Position numbers and translations under genes: made by a program. The notes beneath the pieces are model-generated. The model worked only from the letters and a program-made list of their open reading frames with translations. It was not told the origin of the DNA and did not search any database. From positions 1-33,677 of the forward strand of contig JARDZW010000010.1 of assembly GCA_029240655.1 (NCBI GenBank): a DNA stretch of 33,677 nucleotides, given 5' to 3'. Below, one piece after another: positions 24,809-32,576 of the stretch; within the stretch, counting starts at the first letter, position 1, and each line of letters opens with the position of its first letter. Origin of the DNA: Chloroflexota bacterium (GTDB taxonomy: Bacteria; Chloroflexota; Limnocylindria; Limnocylindrales; CSP1-4).

Positions 24809-25476
24809 CCGACTGGGTCCCGGGCGATGGCTCGGCCGCGGACCGGCTGTCCCTCGCCGACTGGAGACGACGCGTCTCGACACTGTATGCCGAGGTGCGG
24901 TCGATGTCGGCGACGGACCCCGTGACCGCCCTCGCGCACTGGCGCGCCGTCCGCGAGCGGCTGTTCCGGGAGCATCCCCAGTCGCCCGTCCCGGTCGCCG
25001 CCCGCGCCGATTTCCGGGCGCTGCATTTCGATCACGACCCGCTGCTTCGGTTCCACGCGGTCGTCGAGCCGGCGCCGCCACCCGAGCCTGACGCACTCCC
25101 CCTCGAACTGCCCAACAGCGGTGGTGACAGCCTGGCCTTCAGCCGAATCGGACGCGTTCGATTGCCGTTCTCCGACGGCGAACGGACGCTGTCCGTGTTC
25201 TGGATGGCCGGGTACTCGGGCGGGATCTTCATCCCGTTCCGTGATGGCACCAACGGCCAATCGACCTATGGCGCTGGCCGATACCTGGTCGACGCCGCAA
25301 AGGGCGCGGATCTCGGAGCGGCTCCCGGGCCGGACTCCGCGAACTGGGCGCTCATCCTCGACTTCAATTTCGCCGCGCAGCCGTCGTGCGCATTCGACCC
25401 GCGGTGGGCGTGTCCGCTGGCGCCACCGGAGAACCGCCTCGACCTCGAGATCCGTGCGGGTGAACGGCTGACGTAG
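24805..25476 (+). CDS. DUF1684 family protein
   Basis: A 223-residue protein with the DUF1684 pattern: ADWRRRVSTLYAEVR and HWRAVRERLFREHPQSP at the start, FWMAGYSGGIFIPFRDGTNGQSTYGAGRYL in the middle, and LDFNFAAQPSCAFDPRWACPLAPPENRLDLEIRAGE at the end. The conserved FRDGT, YGAGRYL and LDFN blocks are all present. The family is common in Actinomycetota and Chloroflexota, and no reaction has been established. There is no signal peptide. ATG 24805 overlaps the preceding stop, giving strong support for the start and for coexpression with the LiaI-like protein. Confidence 0.88.
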   Translation: MTDWVPGDGSAADRLSLADWRRRVSTLYAEVRSMSATDPVTALAHWRAVRERLFREHPQSPVPVAARADFRALHFDHDPLLRFHAVVEPAPPPEPDALPLELPNSGGDSLAFSRIGRVRLPFSDGERTLSVFWMAGYSGGIFIPFRDGTNGQSTYGAGRYLVDAAKGADLGAAPGPDSANWALILDFNFAAQPSCAFDPRWACPLAPPENRLDLEIRAGERLT

Positions 25477-25640
25477 GCGCCGTCGGTCGTATGGCACGAG
25501 TCGGCGCGTCCAGCGGACGAAGGTACCTGCGACGGCGGGACCCCCGACACGGGGCGTGCTCGAAGGGCCTGCGGGCATCATGCACTTGCACGGCGCCGCC
25601 TGTCGGTGGCGCCGTCGGCATCGTCACGCTTTGGAGTGTC

Positions 25641-26837
25641 GTGCGCCTCTTTGCCAACCCCCGCCGCCCCATCGACGAGCGCCTGCTGTGGTCGCGCGAT
25701 ACCCGGTTCGTACATCGGCTCGCGTCGCTCGTGCCGGATTCACGCATCCTCGAGCTCGACTCGGGGGCGATCGTGATCTCGCCCGCGAACGAACTGACCG
25801 AGCTCGTCGCGAGCTCGATCGCCCGGGAGGCACGCGCACCCGAGTACGGCCTGGTCACGGTCGATGCCACGAAGCCGGAGGCGGACCGCTACCTGGTGGC
25901 CCTCTCGGCCGCGGTCCAGATGTCCGGTCTCGCGGACCGGATCGGGATGGCCCAGACGACCCAGGTGATCCAGACCAAGACGCTCGACTACTTCTTCAGC
26001 CTGCGCACGCTCCACACGGTCGCCTTCCAGCCCATCGTGGAGCTGACCACCGGCGAGCTGCACGAATACGAGTGCCTCTTCCGGCCGAACATGCCGATGC
26101 TCCCACAGTCGATCGCTTCGATCGTGCAGGCGGCCATCGATACGGACCGCTCCATCGAGCTCGACGTCTTCCTGGTGTCGAAGATCCTCGAGCGCGCCGG
26201 CGAGCTCGACAAGCGCCGCGGGGCGGACGGTCGGACGGCGCTACGTGTGGCCGTCAACGTGACGCCGGCCAGCCTGCTCGATGGGCGGTTCGAGGCGACC
26301 GCGTTCGCGGCCATGGTTCGCGAGGCCGGGCTCGATCCGCGCAATGTGACCCTCGAATGCACGGAACAACAGGCGGTCGCCGACGTGCTGCGCCTCCAGC
26401 GCGCCGTCAAGGCGCTCCGTCGTGTGGGGTTCGGGTTCGCTGTCGACGACGCCGGCGCGGGCTACGCCAGCTTCGCCCTGGTCGCGGCGCTGAGGCCGAC
26501 GGTCATCAAGATCGACCGCGATATCGTCGCCGGGTGCGCGCGCGACGACGCCAAGCAGGCGCTCGTCGAGGCGTTCGTGTCATTCGGACACCGGATCGGA
26601 GCTCGCGTGCTGGCGGAGGGCATCGAGCGTCGTTCCGATCTCGCGATGGTGACCGCGCTCGGCGTGGATCTCGGGCAGGGCTACCTGCTGGGACGGCCGG
26701 CGGCGGAGCCGGCACTGCCGCGGAGCATCGAGAAGCTGCGTCTGCAGGCGGCCCGGCGGGTCGCACGGGTGGCCGCGAGTCACGCGCTCGCCAGCCCGGC
26801 ACGGGCAAGCGCCCGGAGCGTTCGCGCCAGCGACTGA
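25641..26837 (+). CDS. EAL-domain cyclic-di-GMP phosphodiesterase-like protein
   Basis: A 398-residue soluble protein. Residues 1-125 form an uncharacterised N-terminal region. The EAL domain then begins at VAFQPIVELTTGELHEYECLFRP, with ECL in place of EAL (Glu 144). Other catalytic positions are present: Asn 206 (NVTPASL), Glu 239 (LECTE), Asp 269-270 (VDDAGAGYASF), Lys 290 (VIKID), Glu 326 (AEGIE) and Gln 346 (GQGYLLGRP). Hydrolysis of c-di-GMP is therefore plausible. No GGDEF partner lies in the window. GTG 25641 is chosen with TTGGAG just upstream; the track start at 25491 adds a Cys/Arg-rich stretch unlike protein. The last 45 residues are Ala/Arg-rich. The start remains uncertain. Confidence 0.85.
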   Translation: MRLFANPRRPIDERLLWSRDTRFVHRLASLVPDSRILELDSGAIVISPANELTELVASSIAREARAPEYGLVTVDATKPEADRYLVALSAAVQMSGLADRIGMAQTTQVIQTKTLDYFFSLRTLHTVAFQPIVELTTGELHEYECLFRPNMPMLPQSIASIVQAAIDTDRSIELDVFLVSKILERAGELDKRRGADGRTALRVAVNVTPASLLDGRFEATAFAAMVREAGLDPRNVTLECTEQQAVADVLRLQRAVKALRRVGFGFAVDDAGAGYASFALVAALRPTVIKIDRDIVAGCARDDAKQALVEAFVSFGHRIGARVLAEGIERRSDLAMVTALGVDLGQGYLLGRPAAEPALPRSIEKLRLQAARRVARVAASHALASPARASARSVRASD

Positions 26838-26885
26838 CCGATCGGCCGAGGCGACTCCGCCCGGGACGATAGCGACGCGTCCGCG

Positions 26886-26891
26886 TACCAT
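26886..26891 (+). promoter_or_regulatory. Candidate -10 box at the head of the F420 operon
   Basis: TACCAT ends exactly 7 nt before ATG 26899, with no ribosome site between. It would drive a leaderless transcript starting the run PPOX, LLM, cofD, cofC, cofE and lipoprotein, in which later gaps are 16 nt or less. Confidence 0.5.
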
Positions 26892-26898
26892 CGGGGTC

Positions 26899-27369
26899 AT
26901 GGCGACCCCCACGAAGCCGACGACTCCGACCGACCCGACGACCCCGACCAGCGCAGCGCTTCCCGAACACGTGCGCGCCTTCCTGGCGGCCACCCGGTTC
27001 GCGACCATCGCGACGGTCGATCCCGATGGTGGACCGCGGCAGGCCGTCATCTGGTACCGGCTCGACGGCGACGAGATCGTCCTCAACAGCAAGGTCGGCC
27101 GACGCTGGCCCTCGAACCTCGAGCGCGACGCTCGGATCTCGGTGGCGGTCCACGACCAGGCCGACGGCTACCGCTGGGTCGGCCTCACCGGGAAGGTCAC
27201 GATCGTCGAGGACCAGCCGACGGCCCAGGCCGACATCGCGGAGATGGCGCGCCGGTACCACGCCGACGAACCGGAGAAGGCAGAGCGACTCGTGCGCGAC
27301 CGGTTCGAGCAGCAACGTCGCGTGAGCTTCCGGATCTCGATCGACGCGGTCCACGATCATCTCGACTGA
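26899..27369 (+). CDS. PPOX-class (FDOR-like) F420-dependent protein
   Basis: A 156-residue split beta-barrel protein of the pyridoxamine phosphate oxidase-like superfamily. After a Thr/Pro-rich start, RAFLAATRFATIATVDPDGGPRQAVIWYRLDGDEIVLNSKVGRRWPSNLERDARISVAV matches the TIGR03618-type F420-dependent pattern. GYRWVGLTGKVTIVED follows and then a helix ending in HDHLD. These proteins use F420 for redox chemistry or bind biliverdin or heme. Location at the head of the cof operon makes F420 the likely cofactor. ATG 26899 follows a TACCAT box by 7 nt. The next gene starts 16 nt after the stop. The substrate is unknown. Confidence 0.88.
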   Translation: MATPTKPTTPTDPTTPTSAALPEHVRAFLAATRFATIATVDPDGGPRQAVIWYRLDGDEIVLNSKVGRRWPSNLERDARISVAVHDQADGYRWVGLTGKVTIVEDQPTAQADIAEMARRYHADEPEKAERLVRDRFEQQRRVSFRISIDAVHDHLD

Positions 27370-27385
27370 CTCGGACGACGCAGCC

Positions 27386-28315
27386 ATGACGACCCGATTC
27401 GGTCTCCAGCTCTGGTCGCAGGCCACGGATTGGCCCGGGTTCCGGGACGCCGCCCTTGCCGCCGAGGCATCCGGCTGGGACTCGGTCTGGACCTGGGACC
27501 ACCTGATGGCGATCTTCGGCCCGTGGGAACAACCCATCCTCGAAGGCTGGACGACGCTGGCGGCGCTCGGCCCGATCACCGCGCGGGTGCGCCTCGGCCT
27601 CATGGTCGGCGCGAACACGTTCCGCAACCCGGGACTCACGGCCAAGCTCGCCACGACGCTCGACCACGTGTCCGGGGGGCGTGCGGTCCTGGGCATCGGC
27701 GGGGCCTGGTTCGAACGTGAGCACGAGGCCTTCGGCATCGAATTCGGGAATAGCCCGGGCGAGCGACTGGACTGGCTCGACGAGGCCGTGATGCTGACCC
27801 GCCGTCTGCTCGATGGCGAACGCGTCGACCACGACGGGCCGCGGTACCCGATGCGGGACGCGTTGTGTGAGCCTCGACCGGTCCAGCCGCACCTGCCGAT
27901 CCTCATCGGCGGGGGCGGACGAACGAAGACCTTGCGAACGGTCGCCCAGCGTGCCGACGCCTGGAACAACAACGGGTCGTTGGAAGAGATCCGGGACGCG
28001 CTCGAAACACTCCAGCGCCACTGCGCCGATGTCGGCCGCGACATCGATACGATCGAACGGACGGCGAGCTTCCACATCATCCTGCGCGACGACACCGATG
28101 CGGCCAGGGCGCGCACAGTAGAGCTGCTGGACCACAACGGCGTGTCGGTGGAGGGGTTCGGCCAGACCGTGGCCGGGTCGCCGGCGGAGGTCGCGGACAT
28201 CCTCCGCCCGTACCAGGATCTCGGGTTTTCGACGTTCATCGTGCGGATGCCTGCTCCGTACGACCGCGAGACCATCGAGCGCATGCCCGAGGTGGGCGCG
28301 CTCCTCGACGGATGA
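27386..28315 (+). CDS. LLM-class F420-dependent oxidoreductase (TIGR03560-like)
   Basis: A 309-residue luciferase-like TIM barrel. Motifs are FGLQLWSQATDWPGFRDAALAAEASGWDSVW, TWDHLM, EGWTTLAALGPITARVRLGLMVGANTFRNPGLTAKLATTLDHVSGGRAVLGIGGAWFEREH, GERLDWLDEAV and LPILIGGGGRTKTLRTVAQRADAW. The EGWTTLAAL to WFExEH spacing is that of the TIGR03560 group. Its stop overlaps cofD by 4 nt (ATGA), so it is cotranslated with F420 biosynthesis, which strongly supports F420 as cofactor. It resembles the gene at 31618 more than the other two LLM proteins here. The substrate is unknown. Confidence 0.9.
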   Translation: MTTRFGLQLWSQATDWPGFRDAALAAEASGWDSVWTWDHLMAIFGPWEQPILEGWTTLAALGPITARVRLGLMVGANTFRNPGLTAKLATTLDHVSGGRAVLGIGGAWFEREHEAFGIEFGNSPGERLDWLDEAVMLTRRLLDGERVDHDGPRYPMRDALCEPRPVQPHLPILIGGGGRTKTLRTVAQRADAWNNNGSLEEIRDALETLQRHCADVGRDIDTIERTASFHIILRDDTDAARARTVELLDHNGVSVEGFGQTVAGSPAEVADILRPYQDLGFSTFIVRMPAPYDRETIERMPEVGALLDG

Positions 28316-29256
28316 AGGTCGTCGAGCTCGCCGGCGGTGTCGGCGGCGCGAAGCTGGCCGAGGGCCTCGCCGCACATGTCGGGGCAGACCTGACGGTCGT
28401 CGTCAACACCGGCGACGACCTGGAACTGCACGGGCTTTCGATCTGGCCGGATCACGACACGGTGGCCTACACCCTGGCCGGGGTCGACGACGAGGTTCGC
28501 GGCTGGGGACTCCGCGACGAGACCTGGACCGTCATGGAGGGACTCTCGGCGCTGGGAGATACCTCCTGGTTCCGCCTTGGGGACCGGGACCTCGCGACGC
28601 ATCTCTGGAGAACGGATCGGTTGCGAACCGGCGCCCGGCCGACGGACGTCGCCCTCGAGCTGGGCGCCGCCCTCCGCATCGGGTCGACGATCCTGCCGAT
28701 GACCGACGAACCGGTCCGGACGGAGGTCCTGACCGACGACGGTTGGCTCGAGTTCCAGGAGTACTTCGTGCGCCGCCACCAGGAGCCGGAGGTCCGTGAG
28801 GTCCGCTTCCGCGGCATCGAGGCGGCCCGACCGACGCCCGAGGTCCTCGCCGCGATCGATGCGGCAGACGCCATCGTGATCGCGCCATCGAACCCGATCG
28901 TCTCGATCGGGCCGATCCTCGCCGTGCCCGGGATGGCCAGCGCCCTGGCAGCCGCGCGCGAACGCGGCGTCCCGGTCGTCGCGGTCAGCGGGATCATCGG
29001 CGGGAAAGCACTCAAGGGCCCCGCCGACCGGATGCTGACCTCGTTGGGCCATGAGTCGAGCGCGCTCGGCGTCGCGCGGCTGTATGCCGGGCTCGCGACG
29101 GCATTCGTCGTGGATGCCGCGGACGCCGATGCGACGTCGTCGATCGCTCGACTGGGAGTCCGGCCGGTCGTCGCGGACACGATCATGAGCGATGACGCGG
29201 CCCGCGCCAGGGTCGCGGGCGAGGTCCTGCGGGCGGCGGGCGCGACCGTGGCATGA
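28312..29256 (+). CDS. cofD: 2-phospho-L-lactate (or enolpyruvyl) transferase, F420 biosynthesis
   Basis: At 314 residues this is full length for CofD/FbiA. It moves the phospholactyl or phosphoenolpyruvyl group from the GDP-activated donor made by CofC onto Fo, giving F420-0 or dehydro-F420-0. Signatures are the N-terminal ELAGGVGGAKLAEGL, VNTGDDLELHGLSIWPDHDTVAYTLAG, RTGARPTDV, IAPSNPIVSIGPILAVPGM and VSGIIGGKALKGPADRM. The start overlaps the LLM stop, and its own stop overlaps cofC, each by ATGA. The donor (lactate- or PEP-derived) cannot be read from this sequence by eye. Fo synthase genes (cofG/cofH) are not in the window. Confidence 0.95.
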   Translation: MKVVELAGGVGGAKLAEGLAAHVGADLTVVVNTGDDLELHGLSIWPDHDTVAYTLAGVDDEVRGWGLRDETWTVMEGLSALGDTSWFRLGDRDLATHLWRTDRLRTGARPTDVALELGAALRIGSTILPMTDEPVRTEVLTDDGWLEFQEYFVRRHQEPEVREVRFRGIEAARPTPEVLAAIDAADAIVIAPSNPIVSIGPILAVPGMASALAAARERGVPVVAVSGIIGGKALKGPADRMLTSLGHESSALGVARLYAGLATAFVVDAADADATSSIARLGVRPVVADTIMSDDAARARVAGEVLRAAGATVA

Positions 29257-29894
29257 GCCCCGACAATCCGCCACGGGTCGTGTTCGCGGTCATCCCGGTC
29301 GGTGCCCTCGACGGCGCGAAGTCCCGGCTCGGTGCCGTGCTGGACGCCGAGGAACGCCACGATCTCGCACTCCGGCTCGCGGACGCCACCATCCGGTCCG
29401 CGGTCGCGACGCCCGGCATCGCGGAGACCCTCGTCATCACGCCGGATGACACGGTTCGCGCCGTCGCCATGGCCGCCGGGGCGCGACCCGTCCTGCAGCG
29501 CAGCCGGGGCCTCAATGCCGGCCTGCGCGAGGCCCGCGCGGAGGCCCTGGCCGGCGGTGCCACCGCGATGCTGATCCTGCCGACCGACCTGCCGCGGGTC
29601 TCCCCTGCCGCGCTTGGCGTGCTGCTCGAGACCCTGGGCGACGGCGACGGTGCCGGCCCGCTCGTGGCCCTGGTGCCGGACCGGCACGGCCGTGGGACCA
29701 ACGCGCTGCTGCTCGCCCCGCCCGACGTCATCGACGTCTGTTTCGGCGGCGACAGCCATGCCGCGCACGCCGCCGCAGCCGCCGACGCAGGCGCCCGGTT
29801 CATCGATCTCGGAGGTCCCCTGACGTACGACCTCGACACGCCCGACGACCTGCTGCTCGACCAGACGCAGACCCGGGAGACCGTCGGTGGCTGA
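29253..29894 (+). CDS. cofC: 2-phospholactate/phosphoenolpyruvate guanylyltransferase
   Basis: A 213-residue nucleotidyltransferase of the CofC/FbiD family. It activates 2-phospholactate or phosphoenolpyruvate with GTP for CofD. Motifs are FAVIPVGALDGAKSRLGAVLDAEER at the nucleotide-binding start, ETLVITPDD, LILPTDLPRVSP with the metal-binding Asp, and PDRHGRGTNALLLAPP. The closing LTYDLDTPDDLL is typical. GAKSRLG is the conserved CofC loop. The start overlaps cofD by 4 nt and its end overlaps cofE by 8 nt. The order D-C-E with all three stand-alone differs from actinobacterial FbiB, where the ligase carries an extra nitroreductase-like domain. Confidence 0.94.
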   Translation: MSPDNPPRVVFAVIPVGALDGAKSRLGAVLDAEERHDLALRLADATIRSAVATPGIAETLVITPDDTVRAVAMAAGARPVLQRSRGLNAGLREARAEALAGGATAMLILPTDLPRVSPAALGVLLETLGDGDGAGPLVALVPDRHGRGTNALLLAPPDVIDVCFGGDSHAAHAAAAADAGARFIDLGGPLTYDLDTPDDLLLDQTQTRETVGG

Positions 29895-30654
29895 GCGGAT
29901 CGAAGCGATCGCGATCGACGGTCTCGGCGAGATCGTCCCGGGCGACGATCTGCCGAGCCTCATCGCCGACGCCGTTGCCGCGGCGAGCGACATCCTCCCG
30001 CTGCGCGACGACGACGCGCTGATCGTCACCCAGAAGATCGTCTCCAAGGCCGAGGGCGCGATCGTCGACCTCACGACCATCGAACCGAGCCCCGTCGCCC
30101 AGGAATTCGCGCGGCGGCACGACCGCGACCCGCGCCAGGTCGAGGTCGTCCTGCGCGAGGCCAAACGGGTCGTTCGGATGGCCAATGGCGTGATCATCAC
30201 CGAGACCCACCACGGCTTCGTCTGCGCCAACGGCGGGATCGATGCGTCCAACGTCGGGCCGGCCTCCGGGTCGATCGTGACGCTGCTTCCGAAGGACCCC
30301 GACGCATCGGCGGACCGCATCCGCACCGCCGTTCGCGAGCGACTCGGCCAGGACGTGCCGGTCGTCGTGTCGGACAGCTTCGGGCGGCCCTGGCGCCTGG
30401 GCATCGTCGATGTCGCGATCGGTGTGTCCGGGCTGCGCCCGCTCGACGACCTGCGTGGCAAGCCGGACGCCGACGGCCGGGTCATGCGGTCGACCGTTCG
30501 CGCGGTCGCCGACGAGCTGGCCTCCGCCGCGGAGCTCGTCCTGGGCAAGACCGCCGCCCGCCCGCTCGCGCTCGTTCGTGGCGCATCGTTCATGCGCGGC
30601 GAGGGGCGCATCGACGACGCGCTGCTCCCCGCGGAGATGGACCTGTTCCGGTGA
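29887..30654 (+). CDS. cofE: Coenzyme F420-0:L-glutamate ligase
   Basis: A 255-residue GTP-dependent ligase that adds the glutamate tail to F420-0. Signatures are GDDLPSLIADAV, DDDALIVTQKIVSKAEGAIVDL, HHGFVCANGGIDASNV, LPKDPDASADRIR and VVVSDSFGRPWRLGIVDVAIGVSGL. The C-terminus has DELASAAELVLGKTAARPLALVRG. The length is that of a stand-alone CofE, without the FMN domain of actinobacterial FbiB. The GTG start at 29887 overlaps cofC by 8 nt. Its TGA overlaps the GTG of the lipoprotein gene (GTGA). Confidence is high. Confidence 0.95.
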   Translation: MAERIEAIAIDGLGEIVPGDDLPSLIADAVAAASDILPLRDDDALIVTQKIVSKAEGAIVDLTTIEPSPVAQEFARRHDRDPRQVEVVLREAKRVVRMANGVIITETHHGFVCANGGIDASNVGPASGSIVTLLPKDPDASADRIRTAVRERLGQDVPVVVSDSFGRPWRLGIVDVAIGVSGLRPLDDLRGKPDADGRVMRSTVRAVADELASAAELVLGKTAARPLALVRGASFMRGEGRIDDALLPAEMDLFR

Positions 30655-31580
30655 CCAAGGGGAGGTCATACGTACATGCGGGACGAAGGGCAGGAAGGAC
30701 GGCGTGCTTTGCGACTGCGGGCCTTGTCGCCGTGGTCTTGCTGGCCTGCACGACTGCAGGCGGGTCGCAGAAGCCATCGGCCGTCGCCGACGATACGTCG
30801 CCGAGTCCGACGCCCGCCGCGTCGGCACCGCCTCCGAACCCCAGCCCAGATCGACTTGCCGGCCTGAAGGTCCACACGGTTGGCGACCTGCTCGAGCTGC
30901 GCGCGAGCGGACGAATCGGTGATGAACCCGTCGCATTGCGTGGATTCTGGACGGATCGCAGCGTCCTCCACTCGTGTGTCCCTCCTCGGGTGTCCCCAGG
31001 CGAACTCCAGATCCGATGTCATGACGGCGAATGGGGGATCACGGAGCGAGACGAGCCCATCGGAACGTTGACGGTGGATTCGCGCTTTCTGCCACCAGAC
31101 GGTCCCGCACTCACACCATTTGTCGACGAAGCACTCGCCCGACAGCTCTTCACCCTGCCGTTCATCAACGGCCAGCACTACCCGCCCGTACCGATCGTCG
31201 TCGTGGGCCATTTCGACGATCCCCGAGCGGAGGACTGTGAACCCGACGCTCGTCAACTGTGTCGCGATCGCCTCGTCGTCGACGAGATCGTGGAGTTCGA
31301 TCCGCAAGCCGTACCCACGCCCGGCGTGACCCCGTCGCCGACTCCGTTCCCGTTCGACGACCCACCTCCCGCGCCGTTCGCTGCCGCCAAGTGCGCTGGC
31401 GACATCTCGTACTCGTTCGTGGGGTGGGGCCGCCTGTCGGACTACGGTCTCGATATCGGCGGCGACGAGGTCGTGTATCTAGTGGTCAAAGGTGAGCCGC
31501 ACGGACAGTCGGGAGGATGGAAGGTATGCTGGGCCCACGAGTGGGACCACGGTTCGCACGCTGCGATCTCGAGCCCCTGA
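30651..31580 (+). CDS. Cysteine-rich putative lipoprotein coupled to cofE
   Basis: A 309-residue exported protein. A basic start (MTKGRSYVHAGRRAGR) and hydrophobic stretch (FATAGLVAVVLLAC) end in a lipobox with Cys 33. A Ser/Pro/Thr-rich linker follows. The mature domain has LKVHTVGDLLELRASGRIGDEPVALRGFWTDRS and about six further cysteines (HSCVPP, IRCHDGEW, EDCEPDARQLC, AAKCAGD, WKVCWAHEW), which suggests disulfides. A second Pro-rich linker (VPTPGVTPSPTPFPFDDPPPAP) precedes a C-terminal domain of about 65 residues. The GTG start overlaps the cofE stop, so it ends the F420 operon. I do not recognise a characterised family. A tie to F420 rests on operon position alone. Confidence 0.75.
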   Translation: MTKGRSYVHAGRRAGRTACFATAGLVAVVLLACTTAGGSQKPSAVADDTSPSPTPAASAPPPNPSPDRLAGLKVHTVGDLLELRASGRIGDEPVALRGFWTDRSVLHSCVPPRVSPGELQIRCHDGEWGITERDEPIGTLTVDSRFLPPDGPALTPFVDEALARQLFTLPFINGQHYPPVPIVVVGHFDDPRAEDCEPDARQLCRDRLVVDEIVEFDPQAVPTPGVTPSPTPFPFDDPPPAPFAAAKCAGDISYSFVGWGRLSDYGLDIGGDEVVYLVVKGEPHGQSGGWKVCWAHEWDHGSHAAISSP

Positions 31581-31604
31581 CAGGCATCGATACCCGACAT
31601 CCCG

Positions 31605-31610
31605 TACGCT
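31605..31610 (+). promoter_or_regulatory. Candidate -10 box of a leaderless LLM oxidoreductase mRNA
   Basis: TACGCT ends exactly 7 nt before GTG 31618 with no ribosome site between. It separates this gene from the F420 operon, which ends at 31580. Confidence 0.5.
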
Positions 31611-31617
31611 CCCGAGC

Positions 31618-32511
31618 GTGAAGCTCGGCCTGCAGATCCCGTCGTTCACGTGGCCGGGTGGACCGGAGGCCATCGGCCCGACCCTGGGGCGCCTCGTGCG
31701 CGACGCGGACGACGCGGGATTCGACTCGATCTGGGTCATGGACCACTTCTTCCAGATCCGCAGCGTCGGGGCCATCGAGGAGCCCATGCTCGAGGGCTGG
31801 ACCACGCTCGGGTTCATGGCCGCACACTCCACCCGGGCCAGGCTTGGGCTCATGGTCGGTGGGGTCCACTACCGCCAGCCGGGGCTCTGGGTCAAGGCGG
31901 CGACCACGCTTGACGTGCTGTCCGGCGGCCGGGCGTGGCTCGGCATCGGGGCGGCCTGGAACGAGTACGAATCGCGAGCCCTGGGGTTTCCGTTCCCGCC
32001 GCTCGGCGAGCGGTTCGACATGCTCGAGAACACGCTCCGCATGGCCCACGGCATGTGGGCGGGCGAACGCGGATCCGAGGCGACGCTGGAGGGTCGAGGG
32101 TTCGTCGCCGGCCGGCTCCTGAACTCCCCCCAGTCGATCTCGCGGCCGCGCGTCCCGATCATGATCGGCGGGGGCGGCGAGAAGAAGACCCTGCGGCTCG
32201 TGGCGCAGTACGGCGACGCGTGCAATGTCTTCGGGTCGCCGGAAGGGATCGCGCGCAAGTACCGGATCCTTGACGAGCATTGCGCGGCGGTCGGGCGCGA
32301 TCCGGCCGAGATCGAGCGCTCCACGTTGCAGGACGTGAACCTGTCGCGTGAAAGCGGGCGTCGGGCGGAATCGGCGGCGCAGGTCGTGGACCGCTTCGGG
32401 GACCTCGCCGATGCGGGTGCGGAGCACATCATCGTCAGCCTGCCCGAGGTGCACGACCCCGGCCGGATCGCCGCGCTCGCAGCCGCGATCCCGCAGCTCC
32501 AGGCGCTGTAG
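31618..32511 (+). CDS. LLM-class F420-dependent oxidoreductase (TIGR03560-like)
   Basis: A 297-residue luciferase-like TIM barrel. It reads KLGLQIPSFTWPGG, ADDAGFDSIWVMDHFFQI, EGWTTLGFMAAHSTRARLGLMVGGVHYRQPGLWVKAATTLDVLSGGRAWLGIGAAWNEYE, PPLGERFDMLENTLRM and VPIMIGGGGEKKTLRLVAQYGDACNVF. It is a paralogue of the protein at 27386. GTG 31618 is chosen because a TACGCT box lies 7 nt upstream and the barrel begins at once; the track start at 31492 adds 42 implausible residues. It lies just after the F420 operon but appears to have its own promoter. The substrate is unknown. Confidence 0.9.
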   Translation: MKLGLQIPSFTWPGGPEAIGPTLGRLVRDADDAGFDSIWVMDHFFQIRSVGAIEEPMLEGWTTLGFMAAHSTRARLGLMVGGVHYRQPGLWVKAATTLDVLSGGRAWLGIGAAWNEYESRALGFPFPPLGERFDMLENTLRMAHGMWAGERGSEATLEGRGFVAGRLLNSPQSISRPRVPIMIGGGGEKKTLRLVAQYGDACNVFGSPEGIARKYRILDEHCAAVGRDPAEIERSTLQDVNLSRESGRRAESAAQVVDRFGDLADAGAEHIIVSLPEVHDPGRIAALAAAIPQLQAL

Positions 32512-32563
32512 CGGCGAGCCGTGGGTCACGGCGCCATACTCTGGGGGGGTATAGGAAAGGTGA

Positions 32564-32569
32564 TACGAT
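32564..32569 (+). promoter_or_regulatory. Candidate -10 box of trxB
   Basis: TACGAT ends exactly 7 nt before ATG 32577, repeating the leaderless geometry. A GGAAAGGTG stretch at 32554-32562 could instead act as a distant ribosome site, so the leaderless reading is less certain here. Confidence 0.45.
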
Positions 32570-32576
32570 ATCGGTC

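Noticed and set aside
26506-29274. 922-residue minus-strand ORF
   Set aside because: It is antisense to the EAL, PPOX, LLM and cofD genes. It has no family motif, and its composition is that of an opposite-frame shadow in GC-rich DNA.
28467-30611. 714-residue minus-strand ORF
   Set aside because: It lies antisense to cofD, cofC and cofE, whose motifs are clear on the plus strand. Its Ser/Arg-rich composition is typical of a shadow frame.
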